A stretch of DNA of 64,000 bases from an uncultured Aeriscardovia sp. Its GTDB lineage: Bacteria; Actinomycetota; Actinomycetes; Actinomycetales; Bifidobacteriaceae. The translations under genes were made by a program, and so were the position numbers. This document shows, piece after piece, positions 19,408 to 28,857 of the stretch (the stretch's first letter is position 1; each line of letters starts with the position of its first letter). The stretch is taken from contig CAIFES010000004.1 of assembly GCA_903789535.1 (NCBI GenBank), forward strand, positions 75,151 through 139,150. Direction: 5' to 3'. Below the pieces are notes generated by a model, which was given only the letters and a program-made list of their open reading frames with translations, made no database searches and was not told the DNA's origin.

Positions 19408-22089
19408 CTATCGACGGGAAGACTCCTGTCTGTCGGGGCGTCCCTGTTCCCCTGTGCGCTCCTTCTTCTGACGGGAGACATCCTTCCTGCCCCACCAGTG
19501 CAGTCGCAGCGGGTTCTTCTCATGGTGATGCCACAGTGCCCGCATGAGCCGGCCCGCGAACCATTCGAGCAGCAGGAACAGCAGAACGGCGAGGAGGATC
19601 CCCACCAGGATCCAGCGCATCAGCACATCATCGGGAATGATGATGCGGAAAAACCTCGCCACCGGCCCGATGAACGCGCCGATCACGCCGCATGCCGCCA
19701 TCGCGAGCACGAGCAGCCCGCGCCAGCTGCGCAAAGGCCGTGAGACTTGTGCCAGCACCAGAAGCGAGAGGGCGAAGAGCACCATGGCCACGCAGGTGCG
19801 CAGGCTCGTCAGATCATGTGCGGTATTGTCCGTGTCCCATCCTGCCAGCAAAGGAAGGATCTGCGAGTAGGTCATGGTGCTCAGCCCGATCGCCAGTCCT
19901 GCGGGGATCGAGAAGCGCAGCACCCTGGCCAGGAAGCCCGGCCTGTAACGCTTGTTGTTCGGCGGCAGGGAGAGGATGAACGCCGGGATGCCGATGCACA
20001 GCGGCGAGATGTAGCTCATGTGCCGGGGCAGATACGGGAAGTGCGTCGCCAACAGGATGGTGCCGAGCGTGATGACGATCGAGTAGAACGTCTTGACGAG
20101 AAAGAGCGAGGCGACACGCTCCATATTGGCCATCACGCGCCTGCCTTGCCCGACCACGTCCGGAAGATGGGAGAAGTCCGAGTCGAGCAGCACGGCGTCC
20201 GCGACAGTCTTGGTGGCGGGTGCGGCGTTGCCCATCGCGATGCCGAAGTCGGCCTCTTTGATGGCGAGGGTGTCGTTGACGCCGTCGCCGGTCATGCCGA
20301 CCGTCCGTCCCAGCAGGTGCTGCGCCTGGACGATGAGCCGCTTCTGCTCGGGCAGCACGCGCCCGAGGACATCAATGTCACGGATCTGCTCGGCCACACC
20401 TGCCGGATCGGCTTTGAGATCCCGCGCGTCCATCCACCGGGGCTGCCGGCCTTCACCGACGAGGTCGACCTTCTGGGCGATGGCCGCCACCGTGCGCGGA
20501 TCATCGCCCGAGACGATACGACAGCGCACGCCCTGCTCGCGGAAGTAGGCAAGCGTCTGTTTCGCCTGCGGACGGATCGACTCGCCGCAGAGCACGAGCG
20601 CGATCGGATGGACGGACATCCCCTCAGGCAGATGCGACAGACCGTCGGCGAGCGCCTCGAACGCGGGTATCCCCAGCCCCCTGACGCACGCCAGCACGAG
20701 CACGCGCTGACCCGCGCAGGCCGCCTTCTGCGCCTGCTGCCGGGCTGTCTTACTGTCCGGGCCCTGCTGCCCGGCCAGCACGAACTGCGGGGCGCCGACG
20801 ATCCAGGCCGTTCCGCCGGTGTCGAGCGCGGCACTCCATTTGCGTTGGGAGGAGAACGGGATACGCGCGGCCTCGGCAAGATCCGGGGCGATTTCCAGCG
20901 AGCCGTCGGCCTGCCCGCGTGCGAGCCCCTCGAGCACGGCATGGCCCGTGGCATTCGGGGAGGGTTCGGAGAAAACAAGCCGCAGCCCGGCCAGGGTCAC
21001 GGGGTCCGGCGTGAGCTCCGACGAGTCTGCCGCCGGCTCGCCCGGACCGGTGACGCCCTGCTCTCCGGCCTGATTTGTGCCGCGGGTCCTGCTGTGTGTC
21101 ACGCTGTCGAGCGCCACGGCCTGTTCGAACACGATGCCGCCGTCGGTGATCGTGCCCGTCTTGTCGAGATTGAGACAGTCGACGCGGGCCAGCGTCTCGA
21201 CCGAGTTGAGCTGCTGGATGAGCACCTTTTTCTGGGCGAGCCGCATGGCCGACAGGGCGAAGTTGAGCGAGGTGAGCAGCACGAGGCCCTGCGGGATGAG
21301 GCTGACGACACCGGCCACTGTGGAGATGACGGCCGACTGCCACGAGCCGGATGCGCTGTGCGCCTCGAGGGAGAGCTGGGAAACGAGCAGCAGGACGGAG
21401 AGCGGGACGACCACCCACACAAGACCTTTGAGAATGGAGTTGATGCCGTCCTGCAGATCCGAATGGACCTTCTTGTACACTTTCGCCTGCGCGGTCAGAC
21501 GTGCCGCGTACGAACCCGCTCCCGTGGCGGTCACACGCGCGAGGGCGAGGCCGGAGACAAGCGTGGAGCCCGAATAGGCGTCGTCACCTGCCTTCTTGGC
21601 GACAGGACGCGACTCTCCGGTGAGCATGGACTCATCCGCCTCCGCACCCCACGAATGCAGGATCGTCATATCCGCAGGCACCTGCTCGCCCGATCGCAGC
21701 CAGACAAGGTCGCCGGGCACGATATCGGCGATATCGAGGGGCATGTCCTGTCCGTCGCGGCGCACGAGCGGCTTGGAGGCAACGAGGATCGTCAGCCTGT
21801 CGAGCATGCGCTTGGCACGGATCTCGGCGATGGTGCCGATGGCCGTGTTGACGATGGCGATGACGGAAAACGCGGCATCCTGCCACTGCCCGGTAATGAG
21901 CACGGCGACGAGGCAGGTGAACATGATGCCGTTGAACAGCGTGAACACGTTCTCCCGCACGATACGCCGATAGGCATCTGATGATGATCGGGCATCCGGG
22001 TCATCCGTCCGCTGCCGGGCAAGCCGCCCGGCCTCCTGGGCGGTCAGACCCGTCTCCGTCACCTGCGGCAGGGTGGGATGATCCATCAT
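19408..22089 (-). CDS. Cation-transporting P-type ATPase, CtpE-like
   Basis: Ion pump using a phospho-aspartate cycle. The 893-residue protein has the TGES motif in DESMLTGESRPV, the phosphorylation motif DKTGTIT with Asp near residue 309, the TGDGVND hinge motif and about ten membrane helices, with helix 4 IPQGLVLL. The N-terminal block RENVFTLFNGIMF plus NTAIGTIAEIRAKRMLDRL resembles mycobacterial CtpE, a calcium-uptake ATPase; no CPx heavy-metal motif and no metal-binding N-domain are present. ATG 22089 has GGAGGAAAGAAGG upstream. A Gly/Pro/Ser-rich insertion lies in the nucleotide-binding domain after the phosphorylation site. Ion specificity is inferred only from similarity. Confidence 0.88.
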   Translation of the reverse strand: MMDHPTLPQVTETGLTAQEAGRLARQRTDDPDARSSSDAYRRIVRENVFTLFNGIMFTCLVAVLITGQWQDAAFSVIAIVNTAIGTIAEIRAKRMLDRLTILVASKPLVRRDGQDMPLDIADIVPGDLVWLRSGEQVPADMTILHSWGAEADESMLTGESRPVAKKAGDDAYSGSTLVSGLALARVTATGAGSYAARLTAQAKVYKKVHSDLQDGINSILKGLVWVVVPLSVLLLVSQLSLEAHSASGSWQSAVISTVAGVVSLIPQGLVLLTSLNFALSAMRLAQKKVLIQQLNSVETLARVDCLNLDKTGTITDGGIVFEQAVALDSVTHSRTRGTNQAGEQGVTGPGEPAADSSELTPDPVTLAGLRLVFSEPSPNATGHAVLEGLARGQADGSLEIAPDLAEAARIPFSSQRKWSAALDTGGTAWIVGAPQFVLAGQQGPDSKTARQQAQKAACAGQRVLVLACVRGLGIPAFEALADGLSHLPEGMSVHPIALVLCGESIRPQAKQTLAYFREQGVRCRIVSGDDPRTVAAIAQKVDLVGEGRQPRWMDARDLKADPAGVAEQIRDIDVLGRVLPEQKRLIVQAQHLLGRTVGMTGDGVNDTLAIKEADFGIAMGNAAPATKTVADAVLLDSDFSHLPDVVGQGRRVMANMERVASLFLVKTFYSIVITLGTILLATHFPYLPRHMSYISPLCIGIPAFILSLPPNNKRYRPGFLARVLRFSIPAGLAIGLSTMTYSQILPLLAGWDTDNTAHDLTSLRTCVAMVLFALSLLVLAQVSRPLRSWRGLLVLAMAACGVIGAFIGPVARFFRIIIPDDVLMRWILVGILLAVLLFLLLEWFAGRLMRALWHHHEKNPLRLHWWGRKDVSRQKKERTGEQGRPDRQESSRR

Positions 22090-22160
22090 CGGCCTTCTTT
22101 CCTCCGGCAGAGCCCGCCCGGCACGTGTGCTGCGCTCGACGGGGATCTGCGGATGTGCGA

Positions 22161-23294
22161 TCAATGCGTGAGCAGCTCTCCCGGCACGACCTCATCTTTG
22201 GCGACCGGGATCCCGGCACACAGACGCGTGAGCAGTGTGACGAGCCGGTCGGAATAATCTGTGGGGACGGCGAGTCCCCCGGCGAGCCTCTTGTCGGCAA
22301 GACGGGCGGAGATCCAGTCATGTCCGGCGAGACAGACGACAGCCACCGCCCAGCCGTCTGTGGAAGTCTTTCCCGCGTCGAGCCGCAGAGCCTGCGCCGG
22401 ATCGGCGACAAGACGGACGTTCTTCCTGTCGAGCAGGTCGAGGGTGGCCGAGGCGGCGGTCTGGTTCGTGGCGAAGATGACGTGCGGGAGCGTGCCGGCG
22501 GCACGCAGATGATTCCATGCCGAGGAGAGACGGGAGACGGCCGTCTCATGGTCCTCCCCCACCGCGAGCGTGTCCACCGTCTCCATCAGCCAGCCGGCTT
22601 GATCCGCCCAGCCGTCCGCCGCCTTGTTGTCCGGTGCGGAACCGAGCAGCGAGCTGACGATGAGCGAACGAGGCGTTCCGCCGTACTCGTACGTCTGGTC
22701 CTTCGTCGTCCACCGTCCCAGCCGGCCGAGCACCCATTGGGCCGTCTGCCGGCCGAGCTGGTCATAATTGCAGCCGAGATAGGCGTCATAACGGCTCTGT
22801 GACATGCCCAGAGGTGTGCGGTCGAGCAGGATGACCTTGATGCCCTGGTCGCGGATGGTGGCGAAGGCGTCACCCCACACGTTGGAGAACTGGGGATCGA
22901 CGATCAGCGCGTCGATGCCTTTGCTGGCAAACGACTGGGCGGCGGTGATCTGCGGCTGGGGGTTGAGCGAGAGCGAGCGGAACGTCATGACGCGCACGCC
23001 GGCCTCGCGCAGACCATTGATGGTGGCACGCTCCATCTGCTCGGCACGGCCGCCCTCGGTGTCCCCCACCCCCACATAGCCGACGGTCAGAGACGAGGGG
23101 CTGACGGGCGGTCTGCTGGTCGCCTGCCGAGCGGCTCCGGCCACACCTGCTGCGGGATCTGACGCGGAGCAGCCGGCAAGACCGGCAAGCAGCGCGAGGG
23201 CGAGCAGCGCGGCGACCGCACGCCGACATGGTGACAGGACCGACTGACGACGCCGCTGATGGCGACGTCCGGATGCCACCGTTCGTCTCATCAA
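22161..23294 (-). CDS. Periplasmic-binding-like lipoprotein (LacI/RbsB type)
   Basis: Exported sugar-binding-type protein. The 377-residue product has an Arg-rich N-terminus, a hydrophobic signal segment and lipobox LAGC near residue 42, then a type 1 periplasmic-binding fold: VGYVGVGDTEGGRAEQM, ASKGIDALIVDPQFSNVW, IKVILLDRTPLG and a late NQTAASATLDLL. No helix-turn-helix is present. The gene lies 71 bases upstream of the ATPase and on the same strand. No sugar-ABC permease or ATPase is adjacent, so the partner is unknown. It may be a solitary sensor or a binding protein for a transporter encoded elsewhere. Confidence 0.8.
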   Translation of the reverse strand: MMRRTVASGRRHQRRRQSVLSPCRRAVAALLALALLAGLAGCSASDPAAGVAGAARQATSRPPVSPSSLTVGYVGVGDTEGGRAEQMERATINGLREAGVRVMTFRSLSLNPQPQITAAQSFASKGIDALIVDPQFSNVWGDAFATIRDQGIKVILLDRTPLGMSQSRYDAYLGCNYDQLGRQTAQWVLGRLGRWTTKDQTYEYGGTPRSLIVSSLLGSAPDNKAADGWADQAGWLMETVDTLAVGEDHETAVSRLSSAWNHLRAAGTLPHVIFATNQTAASATLDLLDRKNVRLVADPAQALRLDAGKTSTDGWAVAVVCLAGHDWISARLADKRLAGGLAVPTDYSDRLVTLLTRLCAGIPVAKDEVVPGELLTH

Positions 23295-23400
23295 TCGGCT
23301 CTCCCTTCTGCCTGCTTCTGTCTGCCGGTCGTCGTGCCCGTATTATCGTGTCCGTATTATGCAGGATGCCGTCTGCGACCGTCTGCCACAGGGCGTCTCC

Positions 23401-24708
23401 TCAGCGGCGGGTGCGACGGAACACGGCGACGCTCTCCACATGATGGGTGTTCGGATACAGATCGTATGCCTGCAGATCCTTGAGAGCGTATCCCTCGGCA
23501 AGCAAGGTCCGCGTATCGCGCGCGAGGCTCGTCGGGTCGCATGCCACGTAGATGACCACCTTGGCCCCGGACTGTGCGATCTGCCGGCATACCTGGCGTT
23601 TCGCCCCCGAACGCGGTGGGTCGAGCACGACGAGATCGGGATGCAGGTACCGCTCGGGCACCGAGCGCAGCGTGCGTGAGACGTCGCCATGCTTCGCCTC
23701 GGCGGCGGACAGGCCCGCATGCCGCAGGTTGCGGCGCGCGCTGCGCACTGCCGCCGGTGCACCCTCGATACTCATCAGGCCGTTGCCACCGCGTCCGACG
23801 AGCAGACCGAGCGCCTGGGTGAACAGACCGGAGCCGGAATACAGATCCCAGATGGTGTGCGGTGCGCTGGTGATCTGTTCCTGCGCCACCTGGAGGACGG
23901 CGTCGACGAGCGTGTGGGGCGCCTCACGGTGCACCTGCCAGAATCCGTCAGCCTGCACCGAGTAACCGAGCGTGCGGTGTGTGTCACCGATGGCGACGTC
24001 CTCCACTGACTCGTCCAGACCCTGGCTGCCCCGGCGCAGGCGCCCGTCGATGCTGAGCGCGTAGTTCTCCCCTCGCTTGTCGGAGCCATGCAGCTTCGGC
24101 ACGGCGAGGCGGATCTTCGAGCCCGGCGCGAATCCTCCGTCCCACAGCCTCAGCTGCCGGGCGATGCCGAGCAGCTCGGTAGTGGCGAGCGGCATATCGT
24201 CCAGCGGCACACGCTCGTGCGATCCACGACGGCGCATGGACGGACGGCCCTGCTCATCGGCGATGAGCTCGATGCGGGTACGCCAGTGCAGTCCCTGCGC
24301 CTCATCGTCGCCGGGCACCGCATGGACGGTCACATCCGTGTCCACACCGCCCAGACGACGCATCTGCTGGTCGATCACATCTTTCTTCCACTTGCGCTGA
24401 CCGGGCATGCTCACGTGGATGAGGTCGGCACCGCCGACCCCGCCGCCCTGTGCGAGCGGGCCGGCAAGCTTCCACACGGGTGTGACGCGCAGATCCGATG
24501 CCTCAAGCACCTCGATGACCTCGGCCGTCCAGAACCGGTCGGAGTCGGACAGACCCGGATCGAGCCGGATCCGCACCTTCTCCCCCGGAAGGGCGAAGCG
24601 CACGAATACGACACGGCCGTCACAGTGTGCCACGCATCGCCCCTGATCGGCGAAACGCTCGATCGTGACGACACGCTCATCCTGCGTCCGTGTATCATCG
24701 TTGCTCAT
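23401..24708 (-). CDS. RNA m5U methyltransferase, TrmA/RumA family
   Basis: SAM-dependent methyltransferase for uridine C5 in rRNA or tRNA. The 435-residue protein has an N-terminal TRAM-like domain (residues about 10-70), the SAM motif DLYSGSGLFTQALG, DLVVLDPPRSGAK, and the catalytic Cys in VACDPTSLARD near residue 390. The catalytic base Glu is in HHVESVAVF at the end. The four-cysteine iron-sulphur cluster of E. coli RumA is not seen. Target nucleotide (U747, U1939 or U54) cannot be told from sequence alone. It overlaps the DUF3159 gene upstream by ATGA. Confidence 0.9.
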   Translation of the reverse strand: MSNDDTRTQDERVVTIERFADQGRCVAHCDGRVVFVRFALPGEKVRIRLDPGLSDSDRFWTAEVIEVLEASDLRVTPVWKLAGPLAQGGGVGGADLIHVSMPGQRKWKKDVIDQQMRRLGGVDTDVTVHAVPGDDEAQGLHWRTRIELIADEQGRPSMRRRGSHERVPLDDMPLATTELLGIARQLRLWDGGFAPGSKIRLAVPKLHGSDKRGENYALSIDGRLRRGSQGLDESVEDVAIGDTHRTLGYSVQADGFWQVHREAPHTLVDAVLQVAQEQITSAPHTIWDLYSGSGLFTQALGLLVGRGGNGLMSIEGAPAAVRSARRNLRHAGLSAAEAKHGDVSRTLRSVPERYLHPDLVVLDPPRSGAKRQVCRQIAQSGAKVVIYVACDPTSLARDTRTLLAEGYALKDLQAYDLYPNTHHVESVAVFRRTRR

Positions 24709-25601
24709 TCTTGCGCCCCCTGGTCGGCATTGCCGGTGTTGCTGTTGTTGGCGGACATGTCGATATCACCGGCTGTGCCTGCAGTTGCTGTCTGTGTATC
24801 TTTTGCCTGAGGATCTTTGTGGGCTGATTCGTTCTTCTGCCGTTTCTTCGCTGCCGTGACGGTCGGTGCCACAATCAGCCATGTCAGCCAGACGACGAGC
24901 GCGAACAGCGGCACCCCCGTCAGAAGACGGGCGACGCCGAGCGCCGTCGACAGATGCAGTGCCCACAGCGGTATTTCCACCACGAGGCGGATGGCGAACA
25001 GGCCGGCCCACAGCCATGTCGCGTCGCGGTAGGCGCGATATAGTGCCGGATCCTGCGTCCAACGCCGTCGCCAGGCAGAAAAACCGCCTTCGAGCGGCTG
25101 GTTGAACACCTGGATGATCAATCCGAGCCCCGGCGTACGCAGCGCGAGCGAGAGCAGCAGGACGGCGAGCCAGAAGCTGTTGACGACGAACCCGGGCGCG
25201 TAATAGTTGCGGGCGTCGCCTGTCATCAGCGCGGCGAGCGCGCAGACAGCCGCCAACAGCAGGCCCATCAACGCCGAACGCACCTTCTGCCGGCGCGTAA
25301 GACGGTAGACACAGAAGCCGAGGCTGACGACGCTCGCGGCGATGACCGGGATGGCGACGGATCTGACGATCATGTACGCCACCATGAACACGAGCGTGGG
25401 CGTGACGGATTCGACGATCCCGAGCGGCCCGCCGATCGTCTCTTTCACCGAGAAACCGGCATCCGCCGCGCCCGTGCCGTTTGAGGCGTCTGCGGTGCCC
25501 GGCTCATCCACGGGTTCGTGCCTGTCGGCCTGTCCGATGCGCGGACCGTCAACAGTATCGTCAGCAGCATCCAAGGAGGCGGAGGAACGGGTGGGGGTCA
25601 C
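24705..25601 (-). CDS. DUF3159 membrane protein
   Basis: Actinobacterial integral membrane protein of unknown function. The 298-residue protein has about 50 polar N-terminal residues, then six or so helices in residues 60-245, and a polar tail rich in Asn, Thr and Gln. The motifs IGGPLGIVESVTPTLVFMVAY and TPGLGLIIQVFN, then DATWLWAGLFAIRLVVEIPLW split over helices, are typical of DUF3159. The stop codon overlaps the methyltransferase start by ATGA, and DUF3710 ends only two bases upstream, giving a tight three-gene unit DUF3710-DUF3159-methyltransferase that is conserved in many actinobacteria. Confidence 0.88.
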   Translation of the reverse strand: MTPTRSSASLDAADDTVDGPRIGQADRHEPVDEPGTADASNGTGAADAGFSVKETIGGPLGIVESVTPTLVFMVAYMIVRSVAIPVIAASVVSLGFCVYRLTRRQKVRSALMGLLLAAVCALAALMTGDARNYYAPGFVVNSFWLAVLLLSLALRTPGLGLIIQVFNQPLEGGFSAWRRRWTQDPALYRAYRDATWLWAGLFAIRLVVEIPLWALHLSTALGVARLLTGVPLFALVVWLTWLIVAPTVTAAKKRQKNESAHKDPQAKDTQTATAGTAGDIDMSANNSNTGNADQGAQE

Positions 25602-25603
25602 TG

Positions 25604-26404
25604 TCAGCGCACCTCGGAGAACATCGTCTTGCGGGTTAGGATCTGCTGTTGCTTGCTGTCGACGCCCTTGGAAAGCGGGCCTTTGGAACGGGGATCGTCC
25701 ATCTGGCTGTCGTCGGCAGCAGAATCATCGCTGTTCTCGTCGGTATCCTGCTCTTGATCGTCATCACCGGCGCCCGGGGCGGTGAGCGGGACGATCTCCT
25801 TCGGGGCGAGTGGGGTGTCGCCGCGGTCCACGACCACATCGGAGAGCAGGTCATCGAAGAATTTGCCCTGCTCGCCGCCCTTGGCCGCCTCACCGGTGAC
25901 GATCACACGCAGCATCCAGCGGGGTCCGTCGATGCCCATGATCTTTGTCGGCACAATATTGCCGTTGGGCAGGGCGAGGTCGATCGCGATGCCGCGGCCA
26001 AAAGGCGTGTCGATCTGACGGGGTGTCTCGCCTTTGTCGATCGAGGCGCGCACCTCTCCCCAGATCGGCTGGTCGCGCGAGGCGGCAAGAAGCGTGAGCT
26101 GCATGCTCGAGCCGGCGTGGGTGAGCGTGACGGCGAGGATGCGCGTCTTGTCTTCCGAGATGCCCAGCCGTACGGCGGTATCCGGTCTCTGCGGGATCTT
26201 CAGCGCGCCGAGATCGAGATAATCCTGTTCGGGGATCTCCTCCTCCTGGCTGATATCCCACGGGCCATGCTCTTCCGGAGGCTCAGGCGCGTCGAGCAGC
26301 ACGTCCTGATCGGCTACCTCATCTGTGCCGGTATCACTGGTCTTGGCCTTGCCATCCGCCCTGTGCGCGGATTCCTTCTTATGGAAGAAATTGAAAAGTC
26401 CCAT
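25604..26404 (-). CDS. DUF3710 domain protein
   Basis: Soluble actinobacterial protein of unknown function. The 266-residue product starts MGLFNFFHKK, has an acidic linker, then the domain at about residues 60-195 with DLGALKIPQRPDTAVRL, SRDQPIWGEVRASI and PRWMLRVIVTG, followed by an acidic, Asp-rich tail and a basic end with SKQQQILTRKTMF. Family members sit between dUTPase and DUF3159/Trk genes in other actinobacteria; dUTPase and Trk genes are not seen here. It is first in the operon; the 337 bases upstream hold an unrelated terminator and no gene. Confidence 0.88.
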   Translation of the reverse strand: MGLFNFFHKKESAHRADGKAKTSDTGTDEVADQDVLLDAPEPPEEHGPWDISQEEEIPEQDYLDLGALKIPQRPDTAVRLGISEDKTRILAVTLTHAGSSMQLTLLAASRDQPIWGEVRASIDKGETPRQIDTPFGRGIAIDLALPNGNIVPTKIMGIDGPRWMLRVIVTGEAAKGGEQGKFFDDLLSDVVVDRGDTPLAPKEIVPLTAPGAGDDDQEQDTDENSDDSAADDSQMDDPRSKGPLSKGVDSKQQQILTRKTMFSEVR

Positions 26405-26630
26405 ATCCGTCTTTCATTTGATGTCGCGACAGTGTGACCGGTACGTTCTGCCCGCAGACCCGGCAACACGGTCGTCGGAGGCAGGCCGGGCCTGTCCAAG
26501 GCCTGCGGCCGCCCGACTCCTGCAGCGGGGCGGAGAGGCACCGCTCTCTTGTGTAAATCCTAGCCGATGCACCGGGCAGGACGAACGGAAGACCGAGATG
26601 TCGTCACAGGCGGTCTGCACGGCAAAGACA

Positions 26631-26690
26631 CAAAAACCGCCGCGTCTGAACACAGTGGTTCATGGCGTGGCGGTCTTTCTTTTCCGGATC
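26631..26690 (-). terminator. Terminator after the peptide transporter operon
   Basis: ACCGCC (from 26636) pairs with GGCGGT (26669-26674) as the base of a longer imperfect hairpin; T-rich tracts flank it on both strands, so it may act in both directions. It lies in the 337-base gap (26405-26741) between the oligopeptide transporter and DUF3710, which holds no gene I can support. Confidence 0.6.
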
Positions 26691-26741
26691 AGCGTCCTCT
26701 GAGCGGATCAACAGCTGATCTGGTCAGAGGACAAAACGCCC

Positions 26742-28823
26742 TCACAGGTCGAGGCCGAGCTTGAGCTTTCCTCCAGGGATGGCATCGAGCAGATCCTTCG
26801 TGTACTGCTTCTGCGGGTGCTCGAAGATCTCATCCGTGGTACCGCGCTCAACGAGCTGGCCATGCTCCATGACGACCACGTCATCGGCGATCTGGCGGAC
26901 GACGGCGAGATCGTGAGTGATGAACAGGTAGCTGAGCCCGCGCTGTGCCTGCAGGTCATTGAGCAGACGCAGGACCTCGTCCTGCACGAGCACATCGAGG
27001 GCGGACACGGCCTCATCGGCGATGATGACATCGGGGTTGAGAGCCATGGCGCGTGCGATGGCGATGCGCTGGCGCTGGCCGCCCGACAGCTCGTTCGGAT
27101 GCCGGTTCATGACCGACTCCGGCAGCTCGACCATGTCGAGCAGCTCCTTGACACGGGCAAGACGCGACTTGTTGTCACCGATCTTGTGGATCTCCAGCGG
27201 CTCGGCGATGGAACGGTAGATGGAGTACATCGGGTCGAGCGAGCCGTACGGGTTCTGGAAGACCGGCTGGACGTGACGGCGGAAGTCGAGCATCTGCTTC
27301 TTGTCGAAGGTCGAGGTGTCCTTGCCTTCGTAGATGACCTTGCCCTTGTCGGGCTTGAGCAGGTGCAGAACCATGTTCGCCACGGTGGATTTGCCCGAGC
27401 CGGACTCGCCCACGATGGCCAGCGTCGTGCCGCGCTTGATGGAGAACGACACGTCATCGACGGCCTTGAACTTCTCCTTCTTGTGCGGCAGGTTGAACAG
27501 CTTGGTCAGATGCTCGACGGTGATGATGTTCTTGCTCTTGGCCACTTCCTCGCTCGAACGCTGATGATGCTCGATGAAGCGGTCGGCATTCGCATCACCA
27601 TGCTGATAGGCGGAGATCATGCGCTGGGAGGCCAGCGATGGCGCCGCCTTGACCAGACGCTTGGTGTACGGGTGCTCCGGGTGCTGGAGAACCTCCAGCG
27701 AAGGGCCGGACTCGACGACGTGGCCGTGGTACATGACAACGATGTACTGTGCGCGCTCCGCGGCGAGGCCGAGGTCATGGGTGATGAAGAGGACGGAAGT
27801 GCCCAGCGAGTCGGTCAGGCCCTGGAGATGATCGAGGATCCTCTTCTGGACGGTGACGTCGAGGGCGGAGGTCGGCTCATCGGCGATGAGCAGATCAGGC
27901 CTCGCGGCCAGACCGATGGCGATGAGCGCACGCTGACGCATACCGCCGGAGAACTCGTACGGATACTGGCGTGCGCGTGTGGCGGCGTCGGGCAGACCGG
28001 CCTCATCCAGCAGGCCGGCCACACGATCCTTCATATCCGAGCCGGTGACATGCTGCTTCGCCACGCGCCAGGCGGTGTCGTCATCCAGACCGGCGACGAT
28101 CAGATCCTGGGCGACGGACCAGCGGGTGGTCGAGCCGATAACCCAGGAATGACGCAGATGGTGCATGACCTTCTTGACATCCGGCACATGCGCGGAGGCA
28201 AGTGCCTCCAAAGTGGTGCGGATGAGGTCGTCCCAGTCCTGATGACCGATGAACAGCTCATCGTCCGCGTTGCGCAGACGGACCTCGGCGTGCTCGAGCG
28301 CCTTAGAGAACTCGTTGCGCTTCTCGCGCGCGATGTCCATGTGGTTGGCCTTGAGCGACTCCTCCACCTGCGTGCCGATACGCCAGACCGGATTGAGGTT
28401 GGACATCGGGTCCTGCGGGACGAGGCCAATGCGGCGGCCGCGCAGCTTGTCGTAGTCTTTCTGCGACTTGCCGACAAGCTCCTCACCGTCGAGCTTGATA
28501 GAGCCGCCGGTGATGTGGCCAGTGCCCGGCAGCAGGTTGAGGATGCTCATGGCCGTGGTGGACTTGCCGGAACCCGACTCGCCCACGATGGCGACCCACT
28601 GGCCCGGGTACATGGTGAAACCGGCCTTGTGGACCGCATGGATGGGCTTGCCGTTGGCGTCGGTGAAGTCGACAGAGAGATCCTTCACCTCGAGCAGCGG
28701 GCGTACCGGCTGGTTGCGCTGGTTGTAGTTGTCCTCATCGCTGGGATGATAATTGCTCCAACCCTTGTACTCCTCCGCAGAGAGCGTGGCGAGATCCTCG
28801 GGCGTGTCTGTTTTCTTGCTCAT
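26742..28823 (-). CDS. Peptide ABC importer, fused double ATP-binding protein (OppD-OppF)
   Basis: Energises peptide import with both nucleotide-binding domains in one 693-residue chain. Domain 1 has Walker A GESGSGKST at residues 81-89, signature SGGMRQRALIA and Walker B LLIADEPTSALD; domain 2 has a second GESGSGKST near 471, signature LSGGQRQRIAIA and IIADEAVSALD. Each domain keeps the extended Opp C-terminal segment, with EHPYTKRLV and HPQKQYTKDLL. Insertions between Q-loop and signature in domain 1 are long, making that domain about 350 residues. GAGGAATGA precedes the ATG. It is last in the order permease B, permease C, ATPase. Confidence 0.95.
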   Translation of the reverse strand: MSKKTDTPEDLATLSAEEYKGWSNYHPSDEDNYNQRNQPVRPLLEVKDLSVDFTDANGKPIHAVHKAGFTMYPGQWVAIVGESGSGKSTTAMSILNLLPGTGHITGGSIKLDGEELVGKSQKDYDKLRGRRIGLVPQDPMSNLNPVWRIGTQVEESLKANHMDIAREKRNEFSKALEHAEVRLRNADDELFIGHQDWDDLIRTTLEALASAHVPDVKKVMHHLRHSWVIGSTTRWSVAQDLIVAGLDDDTAWRVAKQHVTGSDMKDRVAGLLDEAGLPDAATRARQYPYEFSGGMRQRALIAIGLAARPDLLIADEPTSALDVTVQKRILDHLQGLTDSLGTSVLFITHDLGLAAERAQYIVVMYHGHVVESGPSLEVLQHPEHPYTKRLVKAAPSLASQRMISAYQHGDANADRFIEHHQRSSEEVAKSKNIITVEHLTKLFNLPHKKEKFKAVDDVSFSIKRGTTLAIVGESGSGKSTVANMVLHLLKPDKGKVIYEGKDTSTFDKKQMLDFRRHVQPVFQNPYGSLDPMYSIYRSIAEPLEIHKIGDNKSRLARVKELLDMVELPESVMNRHPNELSGGQRQRIAIARAMALNPDVIIADEAVSALDVLVQDEVLRLLNDLQAQRGLSYLFITHDLAVVRQIADDVVVMEHGQLVERGTTDEIFEHPQKQYTKDLLDAIPGGKLKLGLDL

Positions 28824-28857
28824 AAGTTCATTCCTCGCTTAGTATCCACGGATCGGA

